DNA from: Zoroaster sp. YZ-2022
Taxonomy: Eukaryota; Echinodermata; Asteroidea; Forcipulatida; Zoroasteridae
NCBI GenBank assembly: GCA_029582265.1
Contig: CM055828.1
Coordinates: 8,079,902 to 8,143,901 of the forward strand
Direction of reading: 5' to 3'
DNA: 64,000 nt
The notes beneath the pieces were generated by a model. That model searched no databases. It worked only from the letters and a program-made list of their open reading frames with translations, and was not told the DNA's origin. The translations under genes were made by a program, and so were the position numbers. Shown one piece after another: positions 21,856 through 32,159 of this stretch; position 1 is the stretch's first letter, and each line of letters starts with the position of its first letter.

Positions 21856-23117
21856 GGATGTGTTGATTTATCTAAGAGCAACCATTGTATTGATTGTGCA
21901 CTTTATGTTTTCTTGCATCAAGACATACGTAATAATATCCAGGGGGAACCTCTGAAGATAATCCCTGTGGTCATTAAGAACACCCAAGACTGTTCGCCTA
22001 TAAAGTAATCTATCTTAATCCACTTAATCTCCATTCATAATGCTAAGTGCAATAGGAATGAAGATTAAGTTTTTGAAATGTGTTAAATGTGTGTGCTGTA
22101 TGCAGGTACTGACATTATGCCAAACAGTTATCTTTGCCATATGAAGAAGAAACCAAAATATACAACAAATTTTCTGAATCTTTTTTTTTCTTTTTCACCA
22201 TGTGTCTTAAATCCAGTTGGCAATTGTTTTTCAACAAGATGTCATTTCAACAAAAGCTATGCCATCTTCACTAGTTCCATTAATAAGTTGCTATCATACG
22301 AAAAAAACATTGCCCACTTTTTCTTTACAGAATTAAATCTTACTTTATGTGGCCACAATTTCAGCGATATAATCACATTCAAATTCTTAGTCTATGACAT
22401 TACACTGTGAATTATTCTGTGTGAACCATCTACTTTATACAAACTCTATTCTCACGCCTACCCCCTAAAATTATATCATGCCTACCCCAGTAGTCAGTTG
22501 GCATATTGGCTCCCCACCCTAAATATTATGTCTTCACTACGGCATCTTATATTTACAAATCACCTTCCTGATGTCAAAGTTACCCCAATTAACCCTCCTA
22601 CACATGGAGGCCACTCCAATCCACAAAATTCTGTTCTTGAGCAACCTTCAGTACATACATGTACATGTACAAGCCTGCTGTCCTTTCCAAGTAATCTTAC
22701 AAAATCAACTGTGTGCCACTGAAGTACACTGTAAATGTTTGAACATAATAGTATGGCCTGCAATGTATCAATGGGAGACCACTTTACCCTGCAATCTCAG
22801 TGGTGTGACAGTGCACAGATGGATAACCATAGGAGGCCACTGGCAACAGCTAATGGCTTGGAGTGGCCTGAATGGGTTGTTTCAAAAATTGCACTGATTG
22901 TAGGAGGGATCAACAAAATTACACAAAGTGTGTAAATAGCACCAGAAATATTAGCGCTGTCGTACATGTATGTGTAAACATTAGACAGACATAAAATTTG
23001 TTTTCCCTCAGTAGACCTTAGGATTTTCTGTGTTGAGAACAAAAAGGGTTCAGACAAAATTACTTTTTACAGTATTTATCTTGGGTTGAAATAATGAAAC
23101 TTATGTTGTTTAGTTTC
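21856..23117. other. Intronic, no clear feature
   Basis: Several 60-108 codon open frames exist on both strands but overlap each other and have no motif. A weak inverted pair GGCCACTCCA / TGGAGTGGCC lies near 22608 and 22864. Confidence 0.45.
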
Positions 23118-23157
<40 letters not shown>

Positions 23158-23424
23158 GGTGCTCAAGGTGCATCAATCATTCCTGAAACCATCTCAGCTC
23201 CCTGGGGAGTATACAGCTCAATTGCTGCCATTACAGCGCATATAGGGCTAATCGAACACAACAACCAACTGTGCCCTCACAGGTACCCATTTACCCCTGG
23301 GTGGAGAGAAGCAATTATGGTAAAGTGTCTTGCTCAAGGATACAAGTACCACAGTCGAACCCACATTCTGAAGACTCGGCCATCAGAACACAAATCCGAT
23401 GCACTAAACCGCTCGACCATGACA
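23118..23424 (-). mobile_element. tRNA-derived SINE, family A, copy 5 (internal deletion)
   Basis: The AAT tract joins directly to AAGGTGCTCAAGGTGCATC, so the GACTTATATAGCGCACG segment of full copies is missing, as is the ATTACCCCTGCTCA block. The B-box area is shortened (CAGTCGAACCCAC). The A box is still readable. Confidence 0.88.
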
Positions 23425-24060
23425 TAACCTTCTCTAAAAATGAGAAATGGTAAAGATTATTGATATTCGCTTAGATTCAAAGAAAGTATGCTTACTCCTT
23501 GGAGCAGTTTTTACCAACTTTTGAAGGAAGAAAGGACACGTAACATTTCTGTACTCTCAAAAGCTAGTTCAGGTATGTCGTGCAAATCATTCTTTAGCGA
23601 TAGTGCAGATCTTAATGTGCGAAAGGTTACACGAAGCGAACAAATCAACATCATTGGTGGTGGACACCTGAGACTGTGATTACTTTGTCCTGAAGGCAAT
23701 TTCATGCTGACTAACATCGCATTTGTCCCTGAACCCACGGGATATACATGGAATGATATAAAATACTTCAAAAGAGAGTTCGATATATCTCTTCTCCTTG
23801 GCCGATTTGCTCCCGTTGGCTCCAAGCTTCTTAGTTTATCAAGGGAAAAGTTCAGATTCTCCAAAGCATACAAGCAGCTAATGCACGGTTGTTTCATTGA
23901 ACGAAACGGCACTTGCCAAGGTAAACTTGTCCCTGAACCCACATGATATAATACACTTCAAAAGATAGTTCGATACAGCTCTTCCACTCAGATGATTTGC
24001 TCCCATTGGCTCAAAGCTGCTTATAAGTATAGACGTCCGTGTTATTACAGCTCTAGTTTT
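23425..24060. repeat. Local tandem duplication, otherwise unknown
   Basis: TTGTCCCTGAACCCAC followed by an ACTTCAAAAGA, TTCGATA and GATTTGCTCCC series occurs at about 23722-23830 and again, shorter, at about 23928-24015. An 80-codon open frame crosses the first copy and stops at the second. No family is recognised. Confidence 0.5.
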
Positions 24061-24079
24061 TTTTAAGGCCAATAATACT

Positions 24080-24775
24080 TTTGGGGTAAAATGTCTGTAA
24101 ATGCATCCAGACTTTATAAGAATTGCGATTTATGTATAAAAACCAATCTGTGAAAGTTTCAACATTATTATTTCATTGTGTTGTTTAAGAGAACAATAGT
24201 GAAAATGCATTCAGATTGGTTGTATTAATTTCTGTCTTGGGATGACGGTAATTTATTTGAGAAACAGGCCTGTGATTTCTAAGGATTTTTCCTGATTTCA
24301 GGATTTTTTTAAAAAAAATTTTTTTTTTTTTTTTTAAATATACAAAACTCCCTTTACCTCAAAATTTTCTTGAAAGAAGAAAAGTAGCCACCAAGGAAAG
24401 AAAGAAGTAGCCAGTATTGTGACCAAACCTCTAGTTTCTTGTTTGTGGGGATGCGGAGAGTCTGTAAATCCTCCAAAAATTAAACATCCCTGGAGGAAGT
24501 TCAGGGGGCTTTGTCCTCTAGACCAAAGGGAGACCCAGGCCCGCTGCCCATTTTCCAGGATTTTTTTACTTATGTCATACCACACCCCAGGGAAAATTAT
24601 TTCATTAATTTTACTATTAAAAATGATAGCACCTAAAACAGAAATATTTCAATGGATTTTTGATACCATCATCAACTTTACATCAAGTAAGTTTCATGTC
24701 AATCTGTCATCATTTATTTATTTATTTTTTCGAAATAACCAATATTGTAAAGTGCATTCATGAACTCTCCATTGA
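24080..24775 (+). repeat. Interspersed repeat H, split by repeat B
   Basis: The left part is 24080-24264 (GTAAATGCATCCAGACTTTA, AACCAATCTGTGAAAGTTTC, GTGAAAATGCATTCAGATT). The right part is 24591-24775 (ATGATAGCACCTAAAACAG, ACCATCATCAACTTTACATC, AAGTAAGTTTCATGTCAATC). Repeat B copy 3 lies between. The right edge is 40 bp from the KCNQ acceptor. Confidence 0.8.
24265..24590 (+). repeat. Interspersed repeat B, copy 3, nested in H
   Basis: About 326 bp inserted into an H element, which defines the ends of B: CAGGCCTGTGATTTCT at the left and CATACCACACCCCA at the right. It contains a long A/T-run near 24307-24335. Confidence 0.8.
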
Positions 24776-24815
24776 ATAATTGTCTCTCTCTCTCTTTGCT
24801 TTCTATATTGAACAG

Positions 24816-24942
24816 GAGATCATTTTAGTGTTATTCTTCAGCTGTGAATACCTTGTCCGTGTGTGGTCAGCCGGTTGCCGTCAACAGTACCGAGGTTTAA
24901 CAGGAAGATTTAAATTTGCCAGAAAGCCTATCTTAATTATCG
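24816..24942 (+). CDS. KCNQ1-like: KCNQ-family potassium channel exon (S2 to start of S3)
   Basis: This 127-nt exon encodes S2, the S2-S3 cytoplasmic loop and the first residues of S3. The acceptor is a TCTCTC tract then GAACAG, and the donor is GTAAGAAG at 24943. It reads [20 protein letters not shown] then [19 protein letters not shown] then LII, and the final G starts a split codon (Asp in other KCNQ proteins). Diagnostic KCNQ features are the acidic residue in EYLVR (an S2 charge of the voltage sensor), WSAGCR and FARKPI. The S2-S3 loop basic residues (R, K) are where vertebrate KCNQ1 contacts PIP2 and accessory factors. Human KCNQ exon 3 is also 127 nt with the same phases. KCNQ1 is the closest human paralogue by eye (LFxMEI, FFxxEYxVRxWSAGCR). 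Which invertebrate KCNQ paralogue this is remains open. Confidence 0.96.
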
Positions 24943-25264
24943 GTAAGAAGTAAGGCATTATAAATGTTTCTGCATCAGTCTTATCAACCCCTGTTTTTCA
25001 TTATTTCACCAGCAATTTTCTTGTTATTTTAGTTGAGGAAAGGGAAAACAGAAATCACAAAAAGTGACGGGAGGCATGATTTTACATTAACTATTAAAGT
25101 CAGAAAATGAAATTCTGGTGGGTCCCCTCATAAAGTTCATTTCTGTGAAACTAGGCTTCTGGTGGTTATTTTGTGAAATGTCTCATTTTAAAGTATTTCC
25201 TTTTCTAACAGGAATTGAGCAGTGTTCTGACCAAAAAATTAATAAAATTGCTGGATATTGTCAG
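24943..25264 (+). other. KCNQ downstream intron start, no other feature
   Basis: GTAAGAAG donor followed by A/T-rich intron. No next KCNQ exon (S3-S4, expected near 79 nt) could be recognised here or in the rest of the window. Confidence 0.6.
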
Positions 25265-25500
25265 TAAATTTATAAACAGGAATTGTAAAGACTGTTTGTG
25301 GTAATGCCATGTGAAAAAAAAAATCTCTTTTGAGTAGTCACCCATTCTCCTGACGACGATTAGAGCATACTGATTGAAACATCAAGTTGTAACCACCAGT
25401 TCTTTTCAGAACTAATTACTACTCAAAAGAGAATTTTGAGATGGTGTCACCGCAAACAGTGTTTACTTATCCTTTTCACCATGCAAAGCTACAAGTCTTA
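25265..25500. repeat. Foldback repeat D, two arms
   Basis: The left arm GTAAAGACTGTTTGTGGTAA, CCATGTG, TCTTTTGAGTAGT pairs with the right arm ACTACTCAAAAGAGAATTTT, GGTGTCACCGCAAACAGTGT, TTACTTATCC. Part of the left arm is deleted. The centre holds TCCTGACGACGATTAGAGCA and CAAGTTGTAACCACCAGTTC. Confidence 0.75.
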
Positions 25501-25996
25501 CTAAACAGGAATTGCCAGATATTGTTGGTAAAATTAATAAATGAGGCCCAAGAACGCAGGCCAATGATGTAAACTGCATTCTGCATATATCGGTATTCCT
25601 CATGTGGTGAAAGTACACTTGAGCTCTGAGCTTGGGGCATTTTGTGAAACCATTTTATGGTTTGTATACACATGGACGTATCGTCGTATTTAGTGATGAA
25701 TCTGCATTTTTTGTGTGAAATCCAGGCTTTTGCAGCTCTGGGGTTCTTTGAGCGTCTAATTTCATCTGTGAAGGTTTTAAACTAAAATTCTGCCTGGTTG
25801 TAGAGTTACAGAGATCCCCTATGCAGGGAATAAGCAAAAAATACATTTTTTCATAGTGACGAATTCGTTTAACCGGTTGTAACCACTGTATCTTTGTACG
25901 CATACAATATTACAGTGCATGGACGGCTGGTACCAGCTATAACCACAGACAGACTGAGCAATGTAATCTGTAGAAAACCTCAAGTTTTTAGCTAGT
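25501..25996. other. No gene
   Basis: Only the motif TTTTTCATAGTGACGAAT at about 25846-25864 stands out. It recurs three more times up to 26.8 kb. Confidence 0.5.
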
Positions 25997-25997
25997 T

Positions 25998-26030
<33 letters not shown>

Positions 26031-26310
26031 GATTTGTAGCACGCACATATCCACCCTGCTGGGCGCTCAAGGCGTGGAAACAAAGAAAAACATGAATACA
26101 AACAATATACAATGATAGCATAGGGGAAAAAAAAAAAATTATGTACCGAGATACATGTACCTACAATGCAATTACAAATATCTTTGAAGAGTTGTGACAT
26201 AAGATGAGTTTTAAGCATCGACTTAAATCTGGTTATACTCTGACAAGATTTGAGTTTAGTTGGAAGATGATTCCAGAGTCTCGGAGCTGCAATGTAAGAC
26301 AAAGAAAAAC
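25997..26310 (-). pseudogene. LINE ORF2 C-terminus with 3' UTR and ATT tail
   Basis: On the minus strand the frame reads SLSYIAAPRLWNHLPTKLKS then CQSITRFKSMLKTHLMSQLF. This is the classical end of CR1/L2-type reverse-transcriptase ORFs (AAPRLWNxLP, FKSxLKTHL). A 3' UTR with GCCTTGAGCGCC and an ATT microsatellite (about 26000-26030) follow. The element is 5' truncated to the last 60 or so codons plus UTR and is not functional. Its UTR end resembles the distal part of SINE A, which may use the same machinery. Confidence 0.85.
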
Positions 26311-27489
26311 CATTGATCTAAGGTACTTACATCTTAAGGTATTTACATCGTATTTACATGTATTCATTTGTCAATACTTATTGGTAATATTGGCCTTATA
26401 GAGTATGTATACATACAAACATGTACAAACACATGGGTGGCGAATAAGCGTCGGCGGCACTTTTTGTTTTTTTACATAGTGACGAATATAGGCCAATACG
26501 CTATGCGTGCGCTGAAGTGACGACTAGGCGACCATATTTTTTTTCATAGTGACGAATAAGTTCAAGCCATCGTTACACCATGGAGGTAATCCTCCATGGT
26601 TACACATAGAAAATCAACATTTTAAACAAAGTAAACACAGTCAATTACCAACCAGGTACTTATTAACACTTGGATGATAAAACGAAATGTGTTTTTTTTG
26701 AAAAATAAAGCAAAAACTAACAGCGAAAATGTGTCTGACTTAAAGCATGATTTACTCGTAACGCACTTTTTTCCCGATTCGTCACTATGAGAAAAATGCG
26801 ACGATATACAGTGATATTGCCACAGTCGCTTGAATTATTAAATAAATAAGTCATTTTTTAAACATACCTCATCCCAAATATTATACCTTTTCCTGTATTT
26901 TGGAACACCTTGTTGGAGTAATCATTGAGTATGAGGTGGTAAAAAAAAAGGTTTCTTTTGCCATCATTTAGTTAAACAATTTCAGCATAGAACTTGTCCA
27001 TGGTAACTGTTGTTAGTGGAGCCAATAGCGCATGCTAGACTAGTGACATGACAGCAATTACTGCTTGCTTAAATAGCGCCCTCTTTAGGCCATGCCCGAA
27101 GTCAATATCCAGGGGGCAAATAGCAAGAATTCTTGTTATGAGATCCAGGGCCCGGGAATGTGTCACTGACTGAGTTCTTTGGGTACCACACTACTTGGAA
27201 CCCACATATTGAAATACAATCAATGCTTTTTAAATAAACATATTTTAATTACACTCCTGTGGTTATCAACACCTTTGTAATGAAGGATTAAAGGAAGAAA
27301 TGCTAGACCAGGCTAATTTGACAAAATGCTGGGTTTGTTCACAGTGGCTGCCCAGGTGATTGGGCGTAATTAATTAGACATTGAGTTGTAATTAAGTAGG
27401 TCACGTTTTTTTCTCTCTCTCGCATAAATTGATCTCATTCAATCAAAAGGAAGAGCCCCAAGGACATTAATATGCTTGAACATATTACA
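26311..27489. other. No gene; scattered CATAGTGACGAAT motifs
   Basis: CATAGTGACGAAT occurs at about 26475-26487 and 26545-26557, and inverted at about 26777-26789 next to AAATGCGACGATATA. Together with 25852 and the CGTATCGTCGTATTT near 25677 they may mark a decayed TIR element. Otherwise A/T-rich. Confidence 0.4.
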
Positions 27490-27695
27490 AAAGTAAGTAA
27501 AGACTGTTTGCGGTGACACGTGAAAATTCTCAATTGAGTAGTAATTAGTTCTGAAAAGAACTGGTGGTTACAACTCGACGTTTCAATCGGTATGCTCTGA
27601 TTGTCTTCAGGAGAATTTTCAAATGGTATAACTGCGAACAGTCTTTACTTATCCTTGTCACCATTCAAAGCTACAATTCTTACTTATTATAAAAC
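27490..27695. repeat. Foldback repeat D, near complete
   Basis: The left arm (GTAAAGACTGTTTGCGGTGA, CTCAATTGAGTAGTAATTAG) and right arm (GCGAACAGTCTTTACTTATC) enclose TTCTGAAAAGAACTGGTGG, CAACTCGACGTTTCAATCGG and TATGCTCTGATTGTCTTCAG. The right arm is shortened. Confidence 0.78.
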
Positions 27696-27699
27696 TGAC

Positions 27700-27975
27700 C
27701 TTCATATATTTGCACCGTGCATGAGCTGTTGAGGGCACATGTTGTTAGACCACTGTGGGCGAAAGGGCAGCGATAGTGCATCGCGTTTGCCGTATTTTGC
27801 AGTTGATGTGCGTACGCGCGGAATATCTCCAGCGATCATTGGCTGGCAGAAGTACACGCACGCTTAGTACCATAACATACGCACATAAAGTGTACGCACA
27901 ACGCTCACACGACGTAAAAAGTGGCTATCATCAAGACACTAGGTGCAAATTATCTGCTTGAGGGCTACAATGTGC
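27700..27975. other. CpG-richer segment of unknown nature
   Basis: Noticeably more GC and CpG than its neighbours (GTGCGTACGCGCGGAATATC, CACACGACGTAAAAAGTGG). A 68-codon open frame crosses it but has no motif. Foreign or recently inserted DNA is possible. No ends can be drawn. Confidence 0.35.
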
Positions 27976-28220
27976 ACTGAGCGGATAGCTCAGCAAGCTT
28001 GTGGTAGTGCTTTAACTGCACAACATGTAAATGTGTCATTTAACCAACATTTTAATTTGCATCCAGTTAGGTTGCATTAAAATCATCCGTCTTTGTCAGG
28101 AACAACATCCTGCTATTTAATCATTGTCTTGATTGATTTTATGAGAATGAATCATATGTATCACTTGCAAACACAAATAAGGCAGTCACGAGCCAAGGTA
28201 TTTTTTCGTTTAAATAATTT

Positions 28221-28618
28221 TTTTTCTCCAGAACATATGCAAATTTCTATTTGAGAAAAGGGAAGAAGTTTCCTGACTAGTTAGAGTGTATTTCATGAAT
28301 ATTATTGGTTTACACTTTACAGTAGAATCTTAATTTGACTACTTTTTTTCTCATGTCTGATTGTTTGACCAGTGGAGGGGAATGACTCCGAGAATCCTTT
28401 GCTCAATTTGGGTAGAACAAATTTTGTTCTCCAGGATATATGCAAATTTCTATTTGAGAGAAGGGAAGAAGTTTGATTTCCTGACTCGTTAGGGATGAAT
28501 TCATGAATATTATTGGTTTACAGTAGAATCTTATTAACTTGACTACATTTTTCTCATGTCTGTTTGTTTAACCACTGGAGGGGAGGGACTCTGAGAATCT
28601 TGTGCTGAGTTTGGGTAC
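28221..28618 (+). repeat. 200-bp tandem duplication
   Basis: 28221-28420 and 28421-28618 are two head-to-tail copies sharing ATGCAAATTTCTATTTGAGA, GGGAAGAAGTTT, CATGAATATTATTGGTTTAC, GTAGAATCTTA, CTCATGTCTG and GGAGGGGA. Small indels separate them. No coding is seen. Confidence 0.88.
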
Positions 28619-29095
28619 ACCTTATAATGATTGAACGTGTATGGGACAACAGTGTCTCATATTGGGTTCAAATAAAGGTTAAAATGTACCGTGTACATGA
28701 TCAACGTATGAAAAACATAACGAGATGGCATCATTAAGGATATAATATTTAGTTGGTAATTACTCAGTTTGTGATAATTGCTCGAAAAGGGACTAAGTTA
28801 ATTATTATCAACAAATTGACCAGGTTTTCGGATGGTTTATGGTACCAAACATTCTTAGAAGTTAAACATGCTGTCATTTTTGAGAATAAACATTCAAATC
28901 TGATGAACCGTTTCCGCATTAGAATTAACAGAGAGAATCTTTTTTCTCCTAAATGACGCAACATAAAGAACTTACAGGTTGGTTTCTGTTGGTTGGTAAT
29001 TGATTCTAAGTAAGTATGGTTGCATTTAGAGACACTTTACTAAAAGTTTAAGGGAAGTTACAATATTTGTAATGTTCGCTGACTCAAACTTTACA
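28619..29095. other. No recognisable feature
   Basis: A/T-rich, nothing recognised. Confidence 0.5.
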
Positions 29096-29444
29096 TTAAC
29101 CCTAACCCCCAAGTTATTCTGGCTAAGAACCTTCCTGAACCCTAACCCCCTATAGGTATTCTGGCTAGGAACCTTCCTGAACCCTAACCCCTAAGGTATT
29201 CTCGCTAGGAACCTTCCTGAATCCTCCAAAATCCATCACTGCACTTTTGGAAACATGCCCTTATCTTCAAAATGTACCATGCATTTTCGTTGATCGTTCA
29301 CTATTCAGCACTTATGGCCTGTACTTCTTGCCAGGTAGTAATTTTGCCCCATTTGAAGAGGTGAAAGTACCAGTCTTTGGCAGTGCTGAATTTTTACCAA
29401 AAAGTGCCCCTTGCAGGATTTTTATGGATTTGGGGTGGTTAGGA
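29096..29444 (+). mobile_element. piggyBac-like MITE C, copy 1, left end triplicated
   Basis: Starts at TTAA then CCCTAACCCCC. The left terminal about 40 bp (CCCTAACCCC to CTAGGAACCTTCCTGAA) is present three times in tandem (29100-29139, 29140-29181, 29182-29221). The body matches 31832-32053 and 44641-44871 (CATTTTCGTTGATC, TTATGGCCTGTACTTCTTGC). The right end stops at GGGTGGTTAGG without a clean TTAA. The 75-codon frame at 29247 is an accident of the repeat. Confidence 0.83.
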
Positions 29445-29519
29445 AGGCAACCTCTAATAGTTTCACCTTGTTAGGCCTATGTTGTATTGTTCAGGGAGAA
29501 AATATTTTAACAATTAATG

Positions 29520-29745
29520 GAATTTATTCCAACGTGGAATTTATTACAATTTATTACACACATTTTACAAAATTATTTGATTAATTATGCTGAAAAGATA
29601 GCACCTTTGACAAAAAGATTTCAAGGGATGTTTCATACCATCATGAAATTCACAGAAATATTTCAAGGGATGTTTGATAACAGCATCAACTTTTACACCA
29701 AGTAAGTTTCATGGATATCTGTGATGCACTTGACATCAATCCGTG
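29520..29745 (+). repeat. Interspersed repeat H, right half, internally duplicated
   Basis: GATTTCAAGGGATGTTTCATACC occurs once and AATATTTCAAGGGATGTTTG again 50 bp on, so the core is duplicated, then TTACACCAAGTAAGTTTCAT. Confidence 0.72.
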
Positions 29746-31112
29746 CAATATTGGGGCATTTAAACAGATTATGTGCATCACTGTCCACTGTTACCGCATT
29801 GAACAATTTAATGCTTGAGGCACCTCAATACCAATCTGAGGTAGGCTAGCCGTAAAAGTGACGGAACGTAAAATCTACCATAAAAATGTCTGCATCAAAT
29901 CAAGACATATTATTTTATTCGGAGTTGAGGTGATTTTAAAGCCATCTTGTGTGATCTTGCTGAGTGTTGGCAATCAATGTTCCAAGGATGAACCAAGAAT
30001 AAACCAACCCGAACCAGAGAAAAGGGATCATCAGCTTTAGACTTAATCCATCAGGAATTTTTTGCCCGAGTACAAAAAAATAAAATCAGAGCACAGACTG
30101 CCAGCTCCTGGGATACGAGTGTGTGTGTGTGTGTGTGTGTTTTTCGTACTAGTGGAATTGAAATTAAGGGGCAAGATTGGGATCAAATGCTCAAAGTGGG
30201 GAAATTAAATGAAAATCTAAAAACGGGTGATTTGTTTTCTCGGTTTTTTTTTTTGATTGAAGATTATGTTTCAAATGTGGTCTGATTTTATGCTCAAAAC
30301 TACAATGCAACTTGTACTGATTTTTTTTTTTTCCCCAAGCAAGTTTGTCAAAAATCATTTCAAACAAATATGTGGTATAACAAAAACATTAAGATATTAC
30401 AAAAAAAAAAAAATTTTTAAAAGGCATCTCTAAGCTCTACACTTTTGGACCAATACTTTATAATAATAATCATGGATTATTTATAAAAACAAATATTTTC
30501 TATTTAATCAGATAAGAGTGAAATTGCATTTAGATTGTATGTACATTGTCAAACATTTTTGTTTTTGTTATTTAAAAATAAAAAAGCTCCAAGTATGTTT
30601 TCAACATGGCATAACAAACAAAAGTGAGGGGGGGGGGGGCATTATGCATTTTACATAACATGCAGTATTTGGCATTTTTACATAATTTTGCATTTTGATT
30701 TGTGTTCTGTACAAATATCCAGAACATCGTATTCCAATAATTCATGCATGGGATGTTGAATGGGGAAGCCATGAATGTCAAGATTGTGTCTTTATTCTGC
30801 CAAAACCCACAAGGGGGGCTCTTGTTATCTTCAACATAACAAATCAACTCTCCACTGTTTTTCCCAACTGCCTGATCTTCAACCAAACATGGGTCCCACA
30901 AGGTTGCTCTGTGGTTTACACAAAACAGTAGTTATTTGGTCAGAAATCCTGAGTAAACTTTTGGTACCAAAAAAAACAAACAAAAAAAACGTTAATAAGT
31001 AGGTGTGAACTTTTTAGCTACTTTTGCCAGGACAGGCAACTCTAAAAATGTATCAGTCTGGCAGAATGTTTACTAGTTAGGTTTGAAAGTTGCAAGTATT
31101 CATTCAGCAGCC
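29746..31112. other. No gene; simple repeats
   Basis: A (GT)n run at about 30118-30140, A- and T-runs near 30323 and 30398, and a G-run near 30629. Opposed open frames at 30572-30931 lack motifs. Confidence 0.5.
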
Positions 31113-31415
31113 AGTGCCATGGTCGAGCAGTTTAGTGCATCGGATTTGTATTCGGATGGCTGAGTTGTCAGAATGTGGGTTCGAATCCCGACCACGACTG
31201 AGCAAGACACTTTACCGTAATTGCTTCTCTCCACCCAGGAGTAAATAGGTACCTGTGAGGGCAGAGTTGGTTGTTGTGTTTGATTAGCCCTATATGCGCT
31301 GAAATGGCAGCAATTGAGCTGTATACTCCCCAGGGAGCTGAGATGGTTTCATGAATGATTTATGCGCCTGATGAGCAGGGGTAATAATGTACAGTGCTGT
31401 GATACCTCGTGTAAG
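31113..31415 (+). mobile_element. tRNA-derived SINE, family A, copy 6
   Basis: Head GTGCCATGGTCGAGCAGTTT (A box with one change), B box GGTTCGAATCCC near 31178, a short deletion in GTGTCCTTGAGCAAG, then an intact body to GGTAATAATGTACAGTGCTG. The ending resembles copy 1 (TGTACAGCGC), not the ATT-tailed copies, so two 3' subtypes exist. Confidence 0.9.
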
Positions 31416-31679
31416 TGTTTTTGTGAAAGTATAGAAACCAGCCTTTGGACGTTTCAGCTTTGCATAGAGCTTTCTTGAAGATTTCTGACAAAAATTATGA
31501 TATTTGATTCACAATTTCAGACAAAACAAATTGTTGTTTGGACTTCTGTCGTAGCATTAGGACTATCATGATTATTTTCTTCAAGAACTGTGGAAATACA
31601 TTTTCACTTTTTCCTCATAGGGGCAAGGACAAACCATGTTTCTGTTTCAAAATCTGTAGACAAACTTAAAAGGATGTTA

Positions 31680-31831
31680 CATCATTGATAATGTTGGCAA
31701 AACTTCTGAGAAAAATGTATCCTTTTTGTATCAAGATATACATTAAACAACCAACCTGTGAAAGTTTCAGCTTATTACTTTGTGTTTTTCATGAGAAAGT
31801 ACTGAAAACATTTTGTACTCTTTTAATTAAT
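31680..31831 (+). repeat. Interspersed repeat H, left part
   Basis: ATCAAGATATACATTAAACA then ACCAACCTGTGAAAGTTTCA then GCTTATTACTTTGTGTTTTT. It is truncated on the right by the adjoining C element. Confidence 0.65.
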
Positions 31832-32053
31832 TTAACCCTAACCCCCTAGGTATTCTGGCTAGGAACCTTCGAATCCTCTGAAATCCATCAGCGCACTTTT
31901 GGAAACAAGCCCTTATCTTCAAAATGTACCATGCATTTTCGTTGATCTTTCATATTCAGCACTTATGGCCTGTACTTCTTGCCAGGTAGTAATTTTGTCC
32001 CATTTGAAGAGGTGAAAGTACCAGTTTGCAGGATATGGGGTGGTTAGGGTTAA
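31832..32053 (+). mobile_element. piggyBac-like MITE C, copy 2 (complete)
   Basis: 222 bp from TTAACCCTAACCCCC to GGTTAGGGTTAA. The inverted ends are CCCTAACC / GGTTAGGG and the flanking TTAA on both sides is the target duplication of piggyBac-type transposases. It lies next to, and probably inserted into, an H element. Non-coding. Confidence 0.88.
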
Positions 32054-32159
32054 TGTATAATTTAGTAAAGAGTACTCTTTCCTAAATTCTAACTGGATAT
32101 TATTTACAAAATAACAGAACCTTAGACAACAATTATTAATACTATCATCTGCTTTACAC

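Larger units (their letters stand above)
18056..24815 (+). other. KCNQ intron between the two exons
   Basis: A 6.76-kb intron with a GTAAGG donor and a long TCTCTCTC tract before an AACAG acceptor. It contains a hAT-like element, three SINE/repeat-B insertions and an H element split by repeat B that ends about 40 bp before the acceptor. The boundaries follow from the reading frame of the two exons. Confidence 0.9.

Noticed and set aside
22087..22410. 107-codon + strand frame as a gene
   Set aside because: A/T-rich composition, no motif, no splice context and no conserved pattern.
23704..23946. 80-codon frame MLTNIAFVPEPTG... as a gene
   Set aside because: It spans a local tandem duplication and stops at the second copy. 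There is no family similarity and it lies in a KCNQ intron.
29096..29221. Telomere-like CCCTAA repeats
   Set aside because: CCCTAACC occurs only once per 40-bp unit as the end of a MITE, not as a tandem hexamer array.
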